In this document: one piece after another, positions 7,544 through 14,124 of the stretch
Numbering within the stretch: position 1 is the first letter of the stretch
Layout: each line of letters begins with the position of its first letter
IMG/VR virus record: IMGVR_UViG_3300034093_001684
Location: 1-20,985 of that record
From: a virus
DNA: 20,985 nucleotides
Direction: 5' to 3' (one strand)
Position numbers and translations under genes: made by a program
The notes under the pieces: model-generated
Told to the model about the DNA's origin: nothing
Seen by the model: the letters and a program-made list of their open reading frames with translations, nothing else
The model's database searches: none

Positions 7544-8251
7544 ATGAAAATAATAGCTCCCTGTTTTACAAATAATAAAGAATATGCAAATCCTTTGGTA
7601 AATAGTTTAAAAAAATATTCTCCAGAGTATAGTGATAGTTTAATTTTATATACAGATGGAACTACCAGCACAGATTTTTATCACACTAAAATGTTTCATG
7701 CTGCACAAGCAATGAAAAACATTGATGATGAAATCGTAATTCTTGTAGATGCTTTTGATGTATTAGTAAACAAACCATTAAAAAACATCGAAGAAGATTT
7801 TAAAAAACATGAATGTAAATTATTAATATCCGGAGAAGCAAATTGTTTTCCGTTTAAAGAATACGAAAGTTTTTTATCTTCAAAATCAAATACCAAATTA
7901 AAATTTCCATGTGCAGGTTGTTGGATTGGTTATAGAGAGTATATGATAGAATTGTTTGAAAGTCCTCTTTCTATAGAAAATCATATGACATGGAGAAGAT
8001 TTACTGACCAAGGTTTTATGGAAACTATTTACTACAATTCTTTTCATAACCCATACTTCTCAGTAAAACTTGATACAACTGCAAATATTTTTATTAATAC
8101 ATTTTTACTTAACCCCGGTGAAGATTTTATTATAAATGAAGAATCTAAACAACTTACATTTATAGATACTGATTCTATACCTTATTTTATACATTTTAAT
8201 GGCGATGGAAAAGCACATATGCCGCTTTTTGGAATTAAATATTGTGGCTAA
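7544..8251 (+). CDS. PLOD-like glycosyltransferase (collagen-lysine glucosyltransferase type domain)
   Basis: A 235-aa protein whose motif series matches the glycosyltransferase domain of procollagen-lysine hydroxylase/glucosyltransferases (PLOD/LH3) and their viral relatives: 'ILVDAFDVL' (66-74, metal-binding acidic residues), 'LISGEANCFPF' (94-104), 'CAGCWIGY' (123-130), 'FTDQGFM' (153-159) and the C-terminal 'FIHFNGDGK' (215-223). This region transfers glucose in the animal enzymes; here donor and acceptor are unknown. The hydroxylase part is absent. The ATG follows the previous stop after 15 bases, with no strong Shine-Dalgarno site. The last codons overlap a CTAAATA motif at 8248-8254. 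Confidence 0.75.
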   Translation: MKIIAPCFTNNKEYANPLVNSLKKYSPEYSDSLILYTDGTTSTDFYHTKMFHAAQAMKNIDDEIVILVDAFDVLVNKPLKNIEEDFKKHECKLLISGEANCFPFKEYESFLSSKSNTKLKFPCAGCWIGYREYMIELFESPLSIENHMTWRRFTDQGFMETIYYNSFHNPYFSVKLDTTANIFINTFLLNPGEDFIINEESKQLTFIDTDSIPYFIHFNGDGKAHMPLFGIKYCG

Positions 8252-8254
8252 ATA
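8248..8254 (+). promoter_or_regulatory. CTAAATA motif, possible late-type promoter
   Basis: CTAAATA overlaps the stop codon of the preceding gene and points into the 64-bp gap before the SDR-cupin-methyltransferase gene. It resembles the T4 late element TATAAATA. The assignment rests on similarity and intergenic position only. Confidence 0.3.
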
Positions 8255-8269
8255 ATTCTGTAGTATATT

Positions 8270-8297
8270 TTGCTTTTTTAAAAAATAGAGTTATATT
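8270..8297 (+). promoter_or_regulatory. Possible sigma70-like promoter inside the island
   Basis: TTGCTT (8270-8275), a 16-bp spacer and TATATT (8292-8297) lie in one of the few real gaps of the island. The predicted +1 near 8304 is the first base of AGGA (8304-8307), the Shine-Dalgarno site for ATG 8316. The -35 is imperfect. A 12-bp A/T palindrome (8274-8285) lies within the spacer region. Confidence 0.4.
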
Positions 8298-8315
8298 ATT
8301 AATAGGATGAATTAT

Positions 8316-10931
8316 ATGCAAAAAATCGTGATTACAGGTGGATTGGGATATATTGGTTCAGAATTATGCAAACTATATTCTGGCGAAACAAGATTTAAAA
8401 ATATTACAGTAGTAGATAGCAGATTTGTCTCTGAGCGCGTAAAACAATTACGTGACTGGGGGTTTAATTATATCCAAGCATCTATTTTAGATGAAGACAT
8501 TATTTCTAATATTATTAAAGATGCAGATGTTGTAATTCATCTAGCAGGTGTAACTGATGTTGCTTATGTTAAAACACAAGCAGATCCAGAAAAAGATAAA
8601 CTCATTACAGATACTGCTGTATTGGGTACAAGAAACATAATAAACAATGTAAAAAAAGAATGCAGGATTATATTTCCATCAACTCACGTTGTTTATGAGG
8701 GCTTTGAAGAAACTACCACAGATATTTCAGAAACTGTTGAACCGTGTCCAGTCTTAACCTATGCACAAGGAAAAGTTGCATCTGAAAAAGATTTTTTTGA
8801 GTCTGATAAAAATTATGTAATTTTAAGATTAGCTTCTGTATATGGATATTCCACTGATACTATGCGTATTGGTATTATGCCAAATTTGTTTGCTAAAACC
8901 ACTTCTTTAAATGGAACGATTAAATTATTTTCTGGTGGTATTCAATTAAAAAGTTTGGTTCCACTACTAGATGTAGCACGTTGTATGAAGTTTATGGCAG
9001 AGAATAAAAAGATAAACAGAGAACTATTTCACCTTTCTAGCGAAACCGTAACAGTAAAAGGTGTTGCTGATATATGTAAAGAAATTAATCCACTTGTAAC
9101 ACTTGTAGAAACAGATGATGAAATTCCAAATCTTGGTTATACAATTTCTAATAAAAAGTTAATTTCAACAGGTTTTACCTTTAGATATGCTTTAAAACCA
9201 GTAATGGAAGATATGATCAAAAAGTGGTCTGCTAAACCAGTAAATACAGAATTGGAATTTATTGATAGAGGTGGAAAAGAATTTGTAGATTCTCGTGGTA
9301 GAATTTTAAATTATGAATTAACAGAACCTATTAATTTAATAGGATATATTGAATCCAAAAAGGGAACAGTTAGAGCAAATCATTATCACCCAATACAAGA
9401 GCAAAAGTGTCTTTTGATAAAGGGACAATATATAAGTGTTGTTAAAGACCTATCCACACCCAATGCAAAGATTGAAACTAAGTTAATCAATGAAGGTGAT
9501 GTTGCTGTCATCCAACCAAATGTTGCACACGCAATGATTTTTACCGAAGATTCAATATTTTTAAATCTAGTTCGTGGTGAAAGAGAACATGAAAACTATG
9601 GTGTTACGCATACTATGCCATACACCCTGGTAACTGAAGAATTAAAAAATACTCTTTTGGCAGTATATAAGAAAACTTGTAGATGCTGTGGAAACAAACA
9701 TTTTGAAAGAGTTGTTAGTTTAGGAGAAAGTCCATTAGCCAATAATTTAAAAAATTCTGAAACAGAAATATGTGAAATGTTTCCTTTGGAAATGAATTAT
9801 TGTATTAAGTGTCATAATTGCCAACTTTCTGTTGCCATACCATCAGAAAAAATGTTTGACAACTACCTTTATGTTTCTTCAACAACATCTACGTTTAGAA
9901 AACACTTTGAAGATGCTGCAAAACAATATATCAAAGATTATAATTTGAATGAGGATAATTTTGTTATCGATATTGGAAGTAATGATGGTGTTGGTCTACT
10001 TCCATTTAAAGAAAGAGGTATCAAAGTTTTAGGTATTGAGCCAGCTAAAAATATTTCAAAAATGGCAAATGATGCAGGTATTGAAACAATCAATTCATAT
10101 TTTAATTTAGCGATAGCAGATGATATTATTAAATCTTATGGAAAAGCAGATATTATAACAGCATCAAATGTTTTTGCCCATGCTGATAATTTATCTGAAA
10201 TTGCCCATGCAGCATTAAAAACCCTAAAGGATGATGGAGTATTTATTGTAGAGGTTCAATATTTAAAAGATACTATTAAAGATTTAACTTTTGATAATAT
10301 TTATCATGAACATTTTAATTATTGGAGTGTAACTTCTTTAAATAATTTTGTGAATAATCTTGGGTTTAAGCTCACCAAGGTAGAGTCAGTAAATACACAT
10401 GGTGGTTCATTACGAGTGTTTATAACAAAAAATTTAAATAAACCTACACACTCAAGCGTTGGTGAATATTTAAAACAAGAAAATGAATTTGGTTTAAATT
10501 CGTTTGAAGTTTATAAAAAATTTGGAGAAGATGTTCTTACGATTAAAAATTCAATTAATAAAAATTTTAACTTATTAAAATCCAAATACAAAACTCTTTG
10601 TGCCTATGGTTCACCTGCAAAAGCTACAACATGTTTAAATTACTATGGAATTGATAATAATACAATATCTTACACTGTGGATGATAATCCAATGAAAACC
10701 GGTAAATATATTCCGGGCGTAAATATTAAAATTGAAAATAAACAATATTTTTTAGATAATTTACCAGATGCCGTTATAGTTTTAGCTTGGAATTTTTATG
10801 ATCATATCAAAGCAAATAATCAATCTCTAATTGATAATGGGGTTGAATTTATCAACATAAAAGATCTTGAAAATAAAAACGATATGAATTATAAAAATCT
10901 ACAAACAAAGTATCACACATATTTACAGTAA
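8316..10931 (+). CDS. Trifunctional SDR / cupin / sugar C-methyltransferase fusion
   Basis: An 871-aa protein with three sugar-nucleotide enzymes in one chain. Residues 1 to about 305 are an extended SDR: GGLGYIG (8-14) and Tyr149-x-x-x-Lys153. About 315-440 form a cupin with 'RANHYHPIQEQK' (353-364), resembling the cupin half of CapF-type epimerase/reductases. About 455-870 form a NovU/TylC3-type C-methyltransferase: an N-terminal zinc site (Cys455, Cys458, Cys499, Cys502), SAM motif 'IDIGSNDG' (551-558), 'YHEHFNYWS' (663-671) and a C-terminal 'GSPAKATT' domain (765-772). The combination suggests C3-epimerisation, C4-reduction and C-methylation to make a branched deoxysugar. I chose ATG 8316 because AGGA lies 8 bases upstream; ATG 8307 has no such site. 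The reading frame is continuous, with no sign of a frameshift artefact. Confidence 0.85.
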   Translation: MQKIVITGGLGYIGSELCKLYSGETRFKNITVVDSRFVSERVKQLRDWGFNYIQASILDEDIISNIIKDADVVIHLAGVTDVAYVKTQADPEKDKLITDTAVLGTRNIINNVKKECRIIFPSTHVVYEGFEETTTDISETVEPCPVLTYAQGKVASEKDFFESDKNYVILRLASVYGYSTDTMRIGIMPNLFAKTTSLNGTIKLFSGGIQLKSLVPLLDVARCMKFMAENKKINRELFHLSSETVTVKGVADICKEINPLVTLVETDDEIPNLGYTISNKKLISTGFTFRYALKPVMEDMIKKWSAKPVNTELEFIDRGGKEFVDSRGRILNYELTEPINLIGYIESKKGTVRANHYHPIQEQKCLLIKGQYISVVKDLSTPNAKIETKLINEGDVAVIQPNVAHAMIFTEDSIFLNLVRGEREHENYGVTHTMPYTLVTEELKNTLLAVYKKTCRCCGNKHFERVVSLGESPLANNLKNSETEICEMFPLEMNYCIKCHNCQLSVAIPSEKMFDNYLYVSSTTSTFRKHFEDAAKQYIKDYNLNEDNFVIDIGSNDGVGLLPFKERGIKVLGIEPAKNISKMANDAGIETINSYFNLAIADDIIKSYGKADIITASNVFAHADNLSEIAHAALKTLKDDGVFIVEVQYLKDTIKDLTFDNIYHEHFNYWSVTSLNNFVNNLGFKLTKVESVNTHGGSLRVFITKNLNKPTHSSVGEYLKQENEFGLNSFEVYKKFGEDVLTIKNSINKNFNLLKSKYKTLCAYGSPAKATTCLNYYGIDNNTISYTVDDNPMKTGKYIPGVNIKIENKQYFLDNLPDAVIVLAWNFYDHIKANNQSLIDNGVEFINIKDLENKNDMNYKNLQTKYHTYLQ

Positions 10932-10940
10932 GGTTAGATT

Positions 10941-11882
10941 ATGAATTGCTTAGTAACAGGTGGAGCAGGTTTTATAGGTTCAAATTTAGTTGACAAATTA
11001 ATTGATAGTGGACATAACGTTACTGTAATTGATAACGAATCGTCCGATGCACATGATCAGTTTTACTGGAATGAAAAGGCAAATAATTACAAGTATAATA
11101 TTTGTGATTATGAAATGTGCTCCGATGTCTTTGAAAGACACCAACCAGATATAGTATTTCACATTGCTGCAGAAGCAAGAATCCAGCCATGCATCATAGA
11201 TCCCTTAAAGGCAGTGAAAGCAAATGTAGTTGGAACTGCCACAATATTAGAATTATCTAGAAAACATAAAGTTAAACGAGTAGTATATTCATCAACTTCT
11301 TCTGCATATGGATTAAAAAACACACCACCATTAAACGAATATATGCCAAATGATTGTCTCAATCCTTATTCTGTAACTAAAACATCTGGTGAAGAATTGT
11401 GTAAAATGTATTCTAAATTGTATAATTTAGAAACAATAATTTTTAGATATTTTAATGTTTATGGAGAAAGACAACCACTCAAAGGGCAATATGCTCCAGT
11501 TGTTGGTATTTTTAAAAGACAAAAAAATGCTAGTGAACCCATGACCATAGTAGGAGATGGAGAACAAAGAAGAGATTTTACTCATGTTTCAGATGTTGTC
11601 TCCGCAAATATAATGGCAGCAACTAAAGAATTTGATGAATGGCAAGTAAATGGCTCGGAAAATAAAATATATCAGTATGGGCAAATATATAATGTTGGTA
11701 CAGGTACAAACTATTCTATAAATCAAGTTGCTGAAATGGTTGGTGGACCAACGACCAATATTCCATCTCGATCTGGTGAATCAAGAATAACATTAGCAAA
11801 TATATCAAAAATCCAAAGAGAAATAGGTTGGTCTCCAAAAATAAAATTAGAAGACTGGTTAAAAAAGAAAGAATTAATATGA
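10941..11882 (+). CDS. NAD-dependent epimerase/dehydratase (GalE/WbpP-like SDR)
   Basis: A 313-aa extended SDR. 'GGAGFIG' (7-13) binds NAD, 'VIDNESS' (29-35) closes strand 2, 'SSTSSAYG' (117-124) carries the catalytic Ser/Thr, and Tyr143-x-x-x-Lys147 ('YSVTK') is the catalytic pair. 'FRYFNVYGERQ', 'GDGEQRRDFTHV' and 'YNVGTGTNYS' are the canonical substrate-domain motifs of UDP-glucose/GlcNAc 4-epimerases and related enzymes; C4-epimerisation is the most likely activity. Length matches the family. AAGG at 10931-10934 precedes the ATG, and the stop overlaps the next start by ATGA. It likely sets the stereochemistry of a donor sugar in the pathway. Confidence 0.85.
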   Translation: MNCLVTGGAGFIGSNLVDKLIDSGHNVTVIDNESSDAHDQFYWNEKANNYKYNICDYEMCSDVFERHQPDIVFHIAAEARIQPCIIDPLKAVKANVVGTATILELSRKHKVKRVVYSSTSSAYGLKNTPPLNEYMPNDCLNPYSVTKTSGEELCKMYSKLYNLETIIFRYFNVYGERQPLKGQYAPVVGIFKRQKNASEPMTIVGDGEQRRDFTHVSDVVSANIMAATKEFDEWQVNGSENKIYQYGQIYNVGTGTNYSINQVAEMVGGPTTNIPSRSGESRITLANISKIQREIGWSPKIKLEDWLKKKELI

Positions 11883-12469
11883 ATAAATTACTTGATCTAG
11901 GAGCACATACTTTTGAAGGTATAAATCATTTATTACACAGAGGTATTATAGATTCTTCTTACGGTATATACAGTTTTGAACCAAATCCAACTGTTTATAA
12001 TAAAGCATTGAAAAAACTTGAAGAAAATGCAAAAAAATTTCAATATTTAAATTTATATGATTATGCTGTTGGCAACAAAGATGAAGAAGTTGTATTTCAT
12101 TTAGATGAAAGTAAGGTTAGTGAAGCATGTAATATCCTTGATCAACCTCCAAATTTAAAAGAATTGTGGCAACGCCCGGAATGGAATTGGACCCAAATTA
12201 ATGTGAAATGCATTTCTGCAAAAACTCTTTTTGAATTGTGTGATATACAAGCAAATGATTATGTAAAAATAAAATGTGATATTGAAGGTGCAGAATTTGA
12301 ATTTTTAAAAGATTTATTAAATAATAAAGATTTATCTATGGTCAAGCAACTTATTGTAGAATGGCATGATGGTTTTTGGTATGATAATAGAGAACCAAAG
12401 ATAAAAGAAAAGTATGAATTAACTAATGCATTTTTAAGTAAAAATATTCCAATACTAGAATGGCATTAA
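11879..12469 (+). CDS. FkbM-family methyltransferase
   Basis: A 196-aa SAM-dependent methyltransferase. 'LLDLGAHTFEG' (4-14) is motif I, 'YSFEPNPTVY' (31-40) the strand-2 motif, and 'KCDIEGAEFEFLK' (132-144) the D-x-E-G-x-E signature typical of FkbM proteins. The sequence between 'SKVSEACN' and 'VKCISAKTL' also follows FkbM order. The start is ATG 11879, giving a 4-bp ATGA overlap with the upstream epimerase; the frame stays open upstream to a GTG at 11828, but that would overlap the preceding gene by 55 bp. It is the last gene of the glycan island. It probably O-methylates a sugar; the target is unknown. Confidence 0.8.
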   Translation: MNKLLDLGAHTFEGINHLLHRGIIDSSYGIYSFEPNPTVYNKALKKLEENAKKFQYLNLYDYAVGNKDEEVVFHLDESKVSEACNILDQPPNLKELWQRPEWNWTQINVKCISAKTLFELCDIQANDYVKIKCDIEGAEFEFLKDLLNNKDLSMVKQLIVEWHDGFWYDNREPKIKEKYELTNAFLSKNIPILEWH

Positions 12470-12474
12470 TATAA

Positions 12475-12502
12475 TTGACAAATGTATTAATTGTGATATA
12501 CT
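12475..12502 (+). promoter_or_regulatory. Sigma70-like promoter for gp55 (predicted leaderless)
   Basis: Perfect TTGACA (12475-12480), a 16-bp spacer and TATACT (12497-12502). The gp55 GTG start at 12509 lies exactly six bases after the -10, where +1 is expected. It is identical in geometry to the uvsY promoter and separates the island from the replication operon. Confidence 0.75.
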
Positions 12503-12508
12503 AATAGA

Positions 12509-13081
12509 GTGAAAACCCCATCCAAGAAAAAGAAAGCCTCAGATGCAGATTACGTAAGTAACTCTGATTTATATGATGCTTTAGTCGATTATCGTAAAAA
12601 GTCAAATGATGCAGAAAATGCAGGTCGTAAGAAACCCAAACTTCCAGATTTTATAGGAGAGTGTGTTCTTAAGATTGCATCAAGACTATCATATAGACCA
12701 AATTTTGCAAACTATTCATATAGAGAAGAAATGGTATCAGATGCAGTATTAAATTGCATAACATATATTGGAAATTTTGATCCAGCAAAGTCTAAAAGCC
12801 CCTTTGGTTATTTGACTCAAATCTGTTGGTTTTCTTTTGTTCGTATAATAAACAAAGAAAAGAAAGAAAAATATGTTCAATATAAATTTGCTGAACAGAA
12901 AAATGACAAAGACTTTCATAATTGGTTTAATGAAACTTATGCTGGTATTGATATTGGTAGAAGAGATTTCTTTGGTTTAACAGATCTTGACATGGTACGT
13001 TTTGATGATATGTTAAATCCACCTAAACAGCTTAAAGTAAAAAAGAAAAGAAAAAGTAAAAAAGACGTATTAGATATATGA
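12509..13081 (+). CDS. 55: gp55 late-transcription sigma factor
   Basis: In T4, gp55 is a minimal sigma factor that replaces sigma70 on host RNA polymerase, recognises the late -10 element and touches the sliding clamp. The 190-aa length matches T4 (185). The sigma region-2-like stretch (about 70-120: 'REEMVSDAVLNCITYI', 'NFDPAKSKSPFGYLTQ', 'FVRIINKEKKEK') aligns with T4 'KQEMIADGI...NFDETKYKNPHAYITQ...FVQRIKKERKE'. The GTG start is fixed by an in-frame TGA upstream. No Shine-Dalgarno site is seen, and the promoter places +1 on the GTG. The C-terminus is very lysine-rich and ends in 'KDVLDI', which may be a clamp-binding tail like T4's 'LDFLYE' region; this is inference. It overlaps gp47 by ATGA. 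Confidence 0.9.
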   Translation: MKTPSKKKKASDADYVSNSDLYDALVDYRKKSNDAENAGRKKPKLPDFIGECVLKIASRLSYRPNFANYSYREEMVSDAVLNCITYIGNFDPAKSKSPFGYLTQICWFSFVRIINKEKKEKYVQYKFAEQKNDKDFHNWFNETYAGIDIGRRDFFGLTDLDMVRFDDMLNPPKQLKVKKKRKSKKDVLDI

Positions 13082-14124
13082 AAGCAGTTATTCTTAACGA
13101 TACCCACTTCGGGTATAAAGCAGATTCCCCAATAGTTTTGGAATACTTTCTGTCCTTCTTTGAGGGACAGTTATTTCCATATATTAAAGATAACGATATC
13201 AAGACCATCTTTCATTTAGGTGATGTCTTTGATCGTAGAAAATATATTAATTTTAAGACTCTTCAGCAGGTTCGTACAAGGTTCTTTGAACCACTACAAG
13301 AACTTGGCGTAAAGTGTATTGCTATCTGTGGCAATCATGATACTTATTATAAGAATAATAATACAGTCAATTCTTTGCAAGAAATTGCACAACAGTATTC
13401 TAACTGGGAGATTCATTCAGAACCAACAGAGATTCAAACCTCTGCTGGTTGTGTGGCATTATTGCCTTGGATTAACCCAGAGAATGAGATTCAATCAGCA
13501 GAATTTATCACCAACACTACATGCTCTCTACTACTAGGACATTTAGAGTTGTGTGGCTTTCAGAGTATTCGTGGTATCTTTATTGAGCATGGCTATGACC
13601 CAAAACATTTTGACAAATTTGAATATGTTCTTACTGGGCATTATCATATTAAATCTAGCCGGGATAATATACATTACCTGGGATCTCAGTACCAAATGGC
13701 TTTCTCAGACGTTTGGGAAGCCAAAGGGTTTCACGTATTTGATTTTGCAGCAAGAACGCTTGAATTTATTGAGAATCCAAAAAGGCTTTTCTATACGTTT
13801 GACTACGATGAAACCAACCCAGAAAAATTAGACTACTCAAAGTTTAAAGATACATACGTTAAGATCTTTATTAAGAACCGAACTAAAGGTCCAGCCTTTG
13901 AGAAGTACTTGGATAAGTTCTACGAAGCAGGAGTAGCAGAGTTAGCCGTTACAGAAGATGTAACAGCAAACCCAGACCTAGTGGCTGTTGATATTCATAA
14001 GGATACACTACAGTTACTTCATGAAGAGATTGATACAGTTACAGAAAAATCAATTAATAAAAATGTGCTTGCTGATATTATAAACTCAGCGTATAATGCT
14101 GCAATGTCAAAGGATGAAGATTGA
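13078..14124 (+). CDS. 47: gp47 recombination nuclease subunit (Mre11/SbcD-like)
   Basis: gp47 is the metallophosphoesterase subunit of the gp46/gp47 complex, which resects double-strand ends for recombination-dependent replication. All family motifs are visible: Asp8 and His10 ('NDTHFG'), 'HLGDVFDRR' (Asp49), 'CGNHDTY' (Asn86, His87), 'LLGHLE' (His155) and 'LTGHYH' (His188, His190), binding two Mn ions. The 348-aa length matches T4 (339). The start overlaps gp55 by ATGA, and the stop overlaps the TTG start of gp46 by 4 bp, giving coupled synthesis of the two subunits. The third codon positions contain visibly more G/C than in the glycan island. Confidence 0.95.
   Translation: MKAVILNDTHFGYKADSPIVLEYFLSFFEGQLFPYIKDNDIKTIFHLGDVFDRRKYINFKTLQQVRTRFFEPLQELGVKCIAICGNHDTYYKNNNTVNSLQEIAQQYSNWEIHSEPTEIQTSAGCVALLPWINPENEIQSAEFITNTTCSLLLGHLELCGFQSIRGIFIEHGYDPKHFDKFEYVLTGHYHIKSSRDNIHYLGSQYQMAFSDVWEAKGFHVFDFAARTLEFIENPKRLFYTFDYDETNPEKLDYSKFKDTYVKIFIKNRTKGPAFEKYLDKFYEAGVAELAVTEDVTANPDLVAVDIHKDTLQLLHEEIDTVTEKSINKNVLADIINSAYNAAMSKDED

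Noticed and set aside
8274-8285. 12-bp palindrome TTTTTTAAAAAA as a regulatory operator
   Set aside because: Simple A/T runs are expected in such AT-rich DNA, and nothing else supports an operator.
13319-13831. Alternative-frame open frames inside gp47
   Set aside because: They overlap the conserved metallophosphoesterase gene in another frame, and their translations show no domain features.
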